This document shows positions 49,812 through 61,800 of a stretch of DNA of 64,000 nucleotides, piece after piece. The notes under the pieces were generated by a model, which saw only the letters and a program-made list of their open reading frames with translations, did no database searches and was not told the DNA's origin. The position numbers were made by a program, and so were the translations under genes. The stretch is from Mya arenaria (lineage: Eukaryota; Mollusca; Bivalvia; Myida; Myidae). Each line of letters begins with the position of its first letter. The first letter of the stretch is position 1. Location of the stretch: assembly GCF_026914265.1 (NCBI RefSeq), contig NC_069138.1, positions 55,252,085-55,316,084 of the forward strand, written 5' to 3'.

Positions 49812-52800
49812 ATGGTTAGGCAAAACTTTTTGTGGATTTTGATATTAAGTTTTGCAAAACTTATACATTGTCAGAATAATATTGTGTTTGGGAACTTTAT
49901 GAAAGAGATCAATCAGGATCATAATAATCGTCAATCTGTTGAGAGGTATTCAAAAGAACTTAACAGTATTCGAAATGCTGTGAAGAGGACTACCGACACA
50001 CATGAAGCCGCAGGATATTCCACAACAACTGATGACACCATCAAGCAAGCTGCATTCCTTTTGGGTGAAAGTCTGGCAGCACCCGAATACAACGTTAGCG
50101 AAGAATGTACCAATAGCACCAACATTTTTTTACAAGAATTAACCGCAGGCCAGACGTGGGCAGTACGAAGTAAGTTTCCATTACACCGAGGCTATCATTT
50201 GATGAGATAAGTAGTAGTCACAATACCCACAGCCTTAGTTTAGAGGGTTTCGGATAACGTAACATGTTGTCAAGGACTCAGGGCTACGTCCCACGTAAAA
50301 TAATTCCTAGCACTCAGTGACAAATATTACTAATTTTGGATATGGATATAAAAAGACATTTAATTGTGTTTTTCCATCAGAAAAGTACGCCGAAATATAT
50401 GCAAACGGAATGTCATTTCGGAAATGACGTCCGAGCCATTTGCCCACTTACGTCTTATTTGGAAGTAAAAGATGGAAACATGTCAAAACAGTGAATCATT
50501 CCAAATTTAAAACTCTGAAGTGTCATTTAATCTCATTAATAAATCTCTACATTTTTCATGCTTTTCTGATGTTCGATGCAAACACTGTGGATTATAGTTT
50601 GATAATACATGTGAGGGGGTTAATGGCATAATTGGCATAATTGCCCGACGAAAATGAGCACGTGCACCACTCACGTCAACTGGCGAGGGGTAGGCAAATA
50701 TTTACACATGCATTTGCTTTCCATTGTATTTAAACGGAACAATCGGTGCAAGAAAAAAGTGCATTCGTTTTACCGTTAACAACACGCTCTATGTTTCAGT
50801 AACCAGAAGTTTAAATTTCGTATTCTTCTACAAAACTTAATTTATCCAAGCAAAATGGCTAGGCTCATTCAAGCCATAATCTTATTATTATTTTAAAGGG
50901 TAATGCTGCTTGAAAAAACAATAGAGGAGCACATGTAAATAACTTATAGGACATGAATTTTTGAATCCCATCGTGTCCGTCATATTTTGACTAAACATGC
51001 AGTGATCGATGATGCTAAAAGCTCCCTGGCTGCATTTTGATTTACAATACACTACTTCCGATTACATTCTAGTAAGTCTCTCTTATCCTTTAGTGATCGA
51101 TGCCGCCGGAAAGCCTCCTAGCGGTCTGTTCGACCTTCACACTACATGGCTTGGGGATTGGGAGGAATGTCTAGCCATCGAGCCGTTAGTGAACGACACT
51201 AGAAATATCATCACATACAAGCCGTTTGATACACAGTATTGCACGGCTGTATTTCCGATTGGAACGAAAGGCGTAAGCCATTTTCTGAATTTCTTGTTTG
51301 TATCTCAAAAAAAATATAATAAACAACTTAGTTAGTTATACATTGATATGTAAACAAAACACGCTCTGTCTCTCAAGGCCAAAATTAAATTCCATCCAGC
51401 TGAGATTTTTGTACATAAATGGAATGTATCCAACAAACAGATTTTGCAGTTTAAAAGTACCTTCCATGTCGGCTCGTGTAAGATAGGTTTATCCCAACCC
51501 GAGGGTAAGGTGTTTTGCGAAAACGAAGTTTTTCTTCCACCTCAGTGAATAAAGTAAAGGGAAAATGTGTTTTTAAGCTGGAACTAATTTGTGCGTAGTG
51601 GAAATAATGCGCGTATATATTTGTAATGATTTGTGGTTGTCATAGATATGTGTGCAGTGATTCAAAATATTTAATAATCAAATCGTACTTTAAATAGCTC
51701 TGAGTAGAGTGCATCATTATTTCTTGAATGCTGCGTGAACTTTTTTGGGGATGTCATTTAAAATGATTTATTTGGATTTTAAATATTGCCACAAGACATG
51801 GTTTCCATGGTGCTACAGACGACAGTCTTCAACAAGGGTAAATTTGCGTTATGACAATAAAAAAGTAATTTCATACGAGAATGTTTGCCCGTGGGAACGT
51901 ATCTATCATGTGTTTCCGGTACGAATAGAAAAATCTGACCCAAGGGCACGCGCGTAAGCCGGTAACGAGGCTTGCTGAGGGTCCCGAGGGTCGGTTTTTT
52001 TTATCCGGACCGGAAAAAACTGATTGATATTTTTTCTTGCATACCTAAAATTATGAACTTGTGGAAAAATTGAAATGTCAATAGAAAACGCACTTTTGTA
52101 CGTTTCACCAAAAAGCGCGTGCGACGTTGTGTACTGTCATAAAGCACAGCAATTTTAAATCACTATCGACGTCAAATAGTTCCTTTTAAACCGCACTTTT
52201 ACGGTTATTTATTTTCAATTTTAATTAAAAGTGTTGTATACTTATATTTTTTATTGCGCTTTATTAGAATTTGGATCTACTTATCTGAGGTGGGGAAAAA
52301 TGCGTCCTCCGGAAGCACTAAAGGGACAATACAATAATAAAAATCAGTTTGTTTATGTTTCTCATATAGGTCACAGAAGAAGGTAACCAATCGTTTCATT
52401 AAAAACTATTTATTGTTCTATTATAGTTCGGAAATTATCAACGTTCATGAAAACATTTCATTTCATAGTCGCTGACAAATATAAGGTCATTTTGACTTAT
52501 CTGTTCTTGTTTTGTACCAAATAATTTATCAGCATCTTAAATAAATAAAGTGATAGTTATTTATTTTATACCGAGTAAACTTAAGCGCAAGTGTATAGTT
52601 GTGTGTATGATTATTAAGGACAACGTACACAAAAACAAAGAAAATATTTTAAATATGGTACAATATTACAGAATACTGGATCACTATCAGTCAGTGTTTT
52701 ATCAGTATCACCACTTCATCTTTGACAACCCCTACACAAACCTGAGCATGTACTTTCAGTTTGATAACAAAATATGTCCATTTATATTAATAAGGCGGTT

Positions 52801-55800
52801 TAGTGTGTGAAACATTTTCAAAGACCTCGTTGTCAAAGATAAAAAAAACATCATTTAACGATGCTAGTCGGAATCGATGGTGTACACAATACTCGTGTGA
52901 AAAACTACAGAAACAAGCTCATTAGCCAAAAGTTTAAACATAAACCCCGTTTAATGGCATATGTTAACCACCTAAGACATAGAGCACACAAACAAAAAAT
53001 CACAAGCAAGAACGGTCAGTAAAATGTAAATTTACTTGGGGTTTAAATCAGTTTAGTGCACAAACCTCACTCTTACCCCAACAATCATAGATAAAGAAAA
53101 CAAGTTAAAGGTAAATCTTATCAAAGTATGCATTAACTTGAGGAAACTTTAGAATTAAACAAATAATAATAAACTAATTAGGTAAACCCCAAAACTTTCA
53201 ATGATTTGAGATCCCAACTCTATCTGCTGACGGAGGAAAACAATTCAGAGTACCTGAAACTTTTCAATAATACAAACCGCTTTGTCTTTGACAATAAGAC
53301 ATTGAAAACAAGTCTTTATCAAACCAATAGGTGCTTTACTCTAACTTGGAACGTATTAAGTGTTGTCGAAGGATTACTTATCCCGATTGTATAACACGAT
53401 GTTGGTTCTTTTGTTTCAGTCCGCCGCCTCAGTGCTGACTGGCGGAAATGTTATTAACCTGAGGGTTGGTGTGTGTGTCCCCCTGACATGTTCGAACTGG
53501 TCTACTGCCATCCTGATCCATAATGGTAGGAAGGTGTATCACAAAAATATTATGATATTGACATTTTTTTTAACAGATATGTTCCTTTAAAACGATGGAA
53601 TATATGGAAATTAAAAAACAAAAACAAACAGTAAATGAATAAAATGTTAGTTGATTGTAGTGTTGTTTGTTTGAGAGATCTGAAACTTGAGTAGCATTTA
53701 CATTTGATAATATTTCCTTTATAAATGATCTCAACCTGTGTTAATCAACAAGTATCTGAATTACGTAGTGCACAAAAAGTAGTCAAAACGTGTTTCACAA
53801 TTTCTATAACCTTGCCCTCATAATTTGTTTTCAATCGTTGTGAAATAATACGTTGTTCACAAAAGTAGTCAAAACGTGTTTCAAAATCTCTATATTCTTA
53901 TTCTTAAATTTTGTTTTTAATTTGTGTGAAATAACACATATCTGGATGACGTCGTGCACAAAAAGTAGTCCAAACGTGTTTCGCAACCTCTCTATTATTT
54001 CCCGTAAAATTGTTTCTCAACCTGTGATTATTTTTCCTTGCAGCACTTCAAGCCATTCCTTCGAATATAACCAGAGATATCGCTGGGCCTTATGTGACAT
54101 GTCAGCAAAATTCTCTTCCATGGTCATCGAACGCTATAGTAGTGCTGTAAGAACGTATTTGATCTTTAAGTAAAATAAAATTATGCAGAATTATTAACTA
54201 ATCTTAAAACACATAAGTAAATGATATATTTTAACATAAAGTAAAACTACTTTAAAGCTACTGGGAAGATTTCAAGGCAGTTGTAGTATACTATAAGTTT
54301 TTGGAAGAAGGGCTTGTTTGACATTGTTGCAAACAGGGTACCACCGGAACTATACGATTGTGACAACACTTTCCAATTTTTGATAGTCTGGATTATTATA
54401 TTAGAGTAATACTTGTGAATCCAATTCTAACATTCAAATTTAATCATGCTGCAAAAAGCACTGTATCGTATTAAAACTTTTCACTTGTTTACAATGTTCC
54501 GAAGTGTTTCTGGTATATCATTATGTTACCATCGCATTGCAGACCATAAACATGAACTTCTTATGTTTTATATATGTTACAGTGAATGCCAACTTTAAAA
54601 TGCAGATTTAAGAATATCACTGTAAATATTCAGCGTCATTTGCGGACTGTTTGCCCTCGTCATGTTAGCTGCAACTGCGTTTGACGTCATGATCCAGCAA
54701 GTGCTTAATGAACCACCAAAAGGATACTCAACCGTGGTAGGTAGTACTTGCATACACATAATTTAAGATTTTAGAAGGTACTTTTAAAAAAAAATCAAGT
54801 TCTGTAAAAATAATAATATTAATGCTATAGTTAAGCTCTATTAAAGAAAAAACAGGGTGTAGTTTGCTTATACTAACTAAACTGTTTTTGTGTAAACTTT
54901 TGATTGACTTATATTAGTATAAAGTAAATTAGGGATGATATCAAAGCTCTCTTTTAAGTACATGTAAATACTTTTCAGCCAAACGGTCTGTCTAAACTTT
55001 CGTTATTCGTATTCCCAAAATGAAATTCGACACAAAATTGAGCTTTTTTTAGGTTAAATATTTTTCGTTTGCTTCCAATTTTAGGCTTCAAGCAATCACG
55101 AAAACTACAATAATCACAACTTAAGAATGGACGGTAACACCGGAAATGGATATGGGTCCAATGGCAACGTACGTAATGGTCACGTGGTAGACGAAGCTAT
55201 GGCCATTTTAGAAGGCTCTGCTGGAATTGTTTCACACTCAGGTAGAGATATGGACAAGGTAGAACACGGCGAACAAAGAATGAGAAAATATCAGCCAGGT
55301 AATCCATCGCAATTGCTACTTTTGATACACCTGCGTGAACTAGTAATGTAATATTATGGTAGTTGTTTTGCTAAGGATAATGGCTGTATTCTCATGACTC
55401 TCAATTTCATTGCAGCCGCTGAAGTTTTACTAAAATAAGGATATGTTTCGTTTTATCATAACGTTTTTAGCATAAACCACATAATCTGACTTTGATAATA
55501 TTCACCTCGTTTGTTTTTTTGTTGTTATTAAAATCACTATCAATACCTGTTTCAGCAAATACAGCATGAACGTGGTATACCTTATTTTTCCTTTAATTTC
55601 AAATAAATCTGCAAACAGCACTAATACATTTGTTCATAACAAAAGGTTCCATTTAAACACAGTACACATGTTTCATTAGACAGAGGGAGCTTCTTTAACT
55701 GATTTTAATTTTTATGGGTTCAACTGTTAGTTACATTGAGGTGCACCTCTATATTCAGACGTCGACCTCTATGTGTTGCTGTTTATTCAATATGATTCTC

Positions 55801-58800
55801 GACCCAAAGGGTTTACCACAATTATGTTATATTTCGTTTGTCTTATTTGTTCTTTTCTTTTGGCTTGTGAGTTTTGTTCCACTAAACAATGTAATATGAC
55901 GTTTTTGCTTATTCCTGTAGTTTACACCTTTAGGAGTCAGACATACTTAATATATGTGTTATTTACCTAAATTACAGGTAAAGGTGGTCGCCTCCTTTTA
56001 TCATTCTCTGTCTATACGAATGCGCAGAAGATATTGAGTACAAGCCAACCTGCCAAGACACTGACCAGCATCAACGGCATCAGATTCATTACCATGCTGT
56101 GGGTTGTCTTAGGGCATACGTACGGTGTTGGTACGGGCATAATAGGTTAGAGTTTAATTGAGCCTTGTCGTTGCACTTTTGGGCTAAGTATCATAAATAT
56201 GTGAGAGATCATACCATTGCGCATAAGGGCTGCTAGGAGTCATGCTGTGGGTTGTCTTGGGGCATACGTACGGTGCTTGTACAGGCATAATAGGTTAGAT
56301 TTTAATAGAGCCTTGTCGTTGCACTTTTGGGCTAAGTATCATAAATATGTAAGAGATCATACCATTGCTTATTAGGGCTTGGAAAAATATATATGCAAGA
56401 GACCACACAATTGCGCATTAGGGCAAGGAAATATAGGTATGTGAGAGACCATACCACTGCGCATTAAGACTAGGAGTCATAGGTATGTTAGAGACCATAT
56501 CATTGAGCATTTGGGCTAGGAGTCATAGGTATATGAGAGATCATACCGTTGCGCATTAGGATTACGAATTATAGGTATGTAAGGGTACATTCCATTGCGC
56601 ATTAGGACTAGGAATTATAGGTATGAGAGAGACCATACCATTGCAGACTTTTGCTAGGTATTTTAAGTATGTGAGAGACCATATCATTAACCATTTGGGC
56701 TAGGAATTATAGGTATGTAAGATACCTCACCATTGCCCATTGGGTCTAGGAATTATAGGTATGTGAAAGACCATATCATTGCGCCTTTGGGCTAGGAATT
56801 ACAGGTATGTACAAAACCATATCATTGTGCATTGGGGCAAGGGACTAAAGGTACGTAAGAGACCATTACTTTGTTAGTTTGGGCTAGGACTAATTGATAT
56901 AAGAGAGTCCATACCATTGCGCATTAGAGCAAGGTATTAAAGGTATGTGAGATATCATATCATTGCGGATAAGGGCAAGATATTAAAGGTATGTGAGAGA
57001 CCATGCCATTGCGCATAAGGGCAAGATATTTAAGATATGTGAGAGACCATACCATTGCGAATAAGGGCAAGGTATTAAAGGTATGTGAGATATCATATCA
57101 TTGCGCATAAGGGCAAGGTATTAAAGGCATGTGAGAGACAAGACGATTGCCCATAAGGGCAAGGTATTAAAGATATGTGAGAGACCATACCATTGCGCTT
57201 TTGGGCTAGGACTTATAGGTATGTGAGAGAAAATAATATTGCACAATACATCATCTAAAGCAACGATTATGGGAGAGTTTCATCAAAAATCCAAGAACCG
57301 ATTTCACACCTAAGAATTATGTTCAACAAAACTGTTTAAAATCTCCCTTTAAAAATACCTCCATGTTCATTAGAGAGATGTGTCATATCTTGAAACACTT
57401 GTGCATTTAATCGAAGAGTTACAACAAGACCTTTGCAGGTCTTTGATGTTACACACACAATATCAATATTACCAGACTTATTATCATCATGCAGCTTTTC
57501 ATTTAACACAGCTATGTACTTGGACATAAAAGTACATTTAAATGTTTTAATCTAAATAAATGTTTAAAATACACCGCAAAACTATCATAAGCATGTCATA
57601 GTTATGTTTGGCTTTATCTTTTTATCATTATGTAAGTGTTGATTGAGATTGCGTTATATGTTGATGTCTTTTTAACAGTATCTAGCTGGAATAAAAATAT
57701 AATTTCATATAATAAAAAAATCACATCAATTGTTAGTTTTCGGAATTGCATACATTTGTGATCGAGTGTTAATGTCACTATTGTAATTTGCTTTACTCAA
57801 GTTAGTGCATTCTTTCATAATATTTATGATTTACGCTTTTGCTTCATTCGAGATTGTTGGGATATGAGTGAGGTTATGAACACAGACGAGTTTAAACCCC
57901 AAATAAATTTACATTTTACTGACCGTTTCAAGGCGCTACCCTACAATGCTTTTTAAACAACCCTTTTTGTATATATTATACATAAAGTGGGTTTTGGGGG
58001 AGTTTAGGTTTGTTATTCCATGTTTCTGCTTTGTGAGTATTTGTTGTTGTTTTTTTGTTCTTATAATAAGTCCCTGTGTCACTTACAGGGGATAATGTTT
58101 ATAATTCCCAAAACTGGACATGTTTCTGCTGTTTTCCATATAAATATTAATGTATTGATACATATTGATCAGAACTTATTACATTTTTCATCAGGAGCTA
58201 ATCTATATATAATGCATTTCAGGCCCCGATTTCTCGAAACTTCTTAAGTCCCTTATAACAGGATTAAGCAAAGCTCACTATTTTTGGTTTTCAATGAATT
58301 GCATAATGTTAACTTCTATAAAAGATTTTATACTTAATATAGGATTTATCTTCATGATAATCAGAATAAACCAGTTTTCATTCATCAAAATTTAATATTA
58401 GTATGTAATTTGGCTTATTGAAATAAGCTACTTAAGCCTGTTAAGCTTAAGAAGTTTCGAGAAATTGGAGCCAGATCGGGTGATACTTTGCGTCCGTGGT
58501 TTTAAAAATCTTGATCTAATGATAATGTCTTGTACTTCCAGATAACGCTGCAACATTTCTACCGGTAGTGTTCAAACGATTCACCTATCAAGTAATTGTT
58601 AATGCAACCTTTGCCGTGGATACCTTCTTTGTATTGAGGTATGCTGTTGACAAGATTTTAAGTATTTTGTTATTCCTAGCTCCTTGGCTCATTGGAGAAT
58701 TATGCAACAAAATACTCTGTATCATTGCTATAAATTACATAATGTGACACTCTTATTCAAAATCAATACATGTACACGTATAACAAATAAATTTTAAGTG

Positions 58801-61800
58801 ATAAACCTTCGACTTCTTACTAAATAATGAATTTATGGAAACTATTATTAACTGATAACAATATTATAACCATGTATTTAAAAGCTGAAAACGCAAAACT
58901 ATAAAAATGATTGGTGAATGCTTGAATATTTACTGCGATCTTCTATCGTCTCATAAGGTAACAATGCCGTATTTTCTGCAAACTTCCTTCAAATTAAACT
59001 CGGTATCCTTCATAAGCACCAATGTTTTCGACATTTGCTCATCCTTTTTAATATTTTAAAACGATTGTATGAAATGTGTTAAATCTTATTTTGGAGTAAG
59101 ACTGCATCTTTAGAAATAACAGTTCACCGTTTCGTCCTGCCAATACTACTACTAGTACTTCTCAAATTAACAGAAAATAAAGAAAATGTATTGGACTTCA
59201 ACATAAATTTCATCATCCATCAACACATATATACAGTCAAGATATGAATCTAAAATTGAAATTATCGTAAATCCTATTCATTAATCTTCAAAACGTATCA
59301 TACATAGATAACATGTCAACACATATCATTTTAAGTAAGAGTTATTACTGTATTGGTATAAAATCAAACATACTTTAATTATATACACAGATTAAAAATT
59401 AATAATTTATTATCAATTTTTAACATTCAAAATATGAAAACAACTTGAAACTAAGTTTGTATACATATTTACAATGACTTTCCACGAATTTTTCATCCGA
59501 TGTATTATTACACATAGCGGACTCCTGGTTGCTTATCTTACGCTGAGAGAAATGAAGAAACGTGGAGGTGCTAAGAAGTTCAACTGGGGAATGTTCTACT
59601 TTCATCGATTCTGGAGGTTTGTTTTGGATTTTTGTTTCTTTTTTGGCTTTTTTATATATTTTTTTTCTATTGTATCATCGTTCAGATACACTTATATTAA
59701 TGACTTGCTTAAACTATGTTTGTGTCTGCGTTTACACGTTATGATATTGTGTACAACGAAATTGTTTTAGTTAATTCGACTTTAAAAACCAACTTCACGT
59801 CACTATTGCACATAGTACATAAAAGTTTCTTTCTTTCTCCAACTTTTTATAAGTACTTTCCACTTTTTTAAAAAACACTTACCTTCAACATAATAACTAC
59901 TATAAATGTCCAGATTGCTCTGTCAGAATCAAAATGCGCTCATTTGAAGCTATGGTCAATGTATGCAGATAAATTCAAGATGCATAGTTTAATAGATGTT
60001 ATTAAAGATGCCCATTTTCCATCAATGTCAATCACGTCATTTCAATAATAAACATGGACATATTTCGTTTTTCAGGCTGACACCCCCATACATGTTGTTT
60101 CTGATGTTCTACATTCCTTTGATCAAACACTGGGGGAATGGTCCACTCTGGCCCCAGCAGGGGGTTGAGATCAACGATTGTAAAGATACTTGGTGGACGA
60201 ATCTATTGTATATCAACAACCTCGTTCGAACAGATGAGATGGTATTTACTTTTTGATCTTAAGATCGCTGGGAATTAAATAGCCCGCTTGGTCAAAATCA
60301 AATTTGGTACTAGTAAAGGGTTGTCGTATGTGTCGCATGTTTGCTTTTCTGTTCGTAGATTCACATAGGATCCTCTTGCAACTAAACAAAGATTAACCAT
60401 AGAACGTTTGGCAACAATGCTTGTATACATAAGTAGTCCTTTATAGTACGTTTTTCTTTAAATATCGTATTAGTGTTACAATGGATGTGCCAAAGAATAC
60501 AAAATAATCTTTGTTTCCTATATGTATAAACTGTGCAATCATTTCATTTAATGCGTATGCTAATCATTACATTTAGTGCATGGGTTGGTCATGGTACCTT
60601 TCGAACGATATGCAGTTCTACATTATAAGTCCGATAATGCTAATACTACTGTACACGTAAGTTAAATGTCGCAGGCGTTTTTCTAAATTTGCTCTGCTTG
60701 AGAATTAACTCCTCTGCACATTTCGACCTCTTGTTTGATATTCAGTGCGTGTCTAGGGTTTGGAACCTCGCAAATGAGTATGCAGTTTTATATTATAATC
60801 AAAATCATGTTTGTATTTCTTATGTAGTAAGTTTATTTTATGCTTTTTTGGCCACAATTAGAACATTTGTTTTTCACCATAGTCTCAATGCTTCTTTTAA
60901 CACAGTTTGATTGTTTTTTTACCAAAATTGATGTGCTTCTGCCACCACCGTTTGAACAAACTTACATGCTTTTACGCCACAGTTTGCATGTTTTTACGCC
61001 ACAGTTTGCATGCTTTTACGCTACAGTTTGCATGTTTTTATTTCACATCAGTTTGCATGCTTTTACGACACAGTTTGCATGTTTTTATTTAACATCAGTT
61101 TGCATGCTTTTACGCCACAGTTTGCATGTTTTTATTTTACATCAATTTGCATGCTTTTACGCCACAGTTTGTACGTTTTCATTTCACATCAGTTTGCATG
61201 CTTTTACGCCACAGTTGGCATGTTTTTATTTCACATCAGTTTGCATGCTTTTACGCCACAGTTTGCATGCTTTCCTTTCACATCAATTTTATGCTTCTCA
61301 TACCACAGTGTGTAAATTTATATCACATACGTTTGAATAGCTCTGTCTTTCACTACAGTTGTATGCTTCTGTAACCACCGTTTGAGTGCTTCTTTTATCA
61401 CCGTTTGTATGATTTTATCGCCTCCAATTGTTTTGACCACAGTTTAAGCTTGTTTTTGTCATAGCATTGGTGAAGTCGTTTGCGTTTTCGGCTTGAAATT
61501 ATCAACGTGTTCAAAGCTCAAAACGTGTTACCGATATGTATACAACAAGGTGACACATGCAGCCAGTGACAATATGTACGTGTGTTGAAAATACAAAGAC
61601 GCCTCAATTATCAGAAACGAATAAAACTTTATAAACTGGGTGAAATGAACAGCCGAACGTTAGCATCTTAGTGGTGTGTTCTTATTGAATACGTGCGCCT
61701 ATTTTCCTTCATAAAACATTTTCGTATGGTTTGTTTGTAGTTGATGTGTTTCAGGCTATGTATTTGTATTGTAAGAAAGTAAAAAAGAATCTCTCTCTTA

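Noticed and set aside
60840..61374. Overlapping frames of 61-166 codons in gene 4
   Set aside because: Same intron 11 satellite as in gene 3; no conservation as protein.
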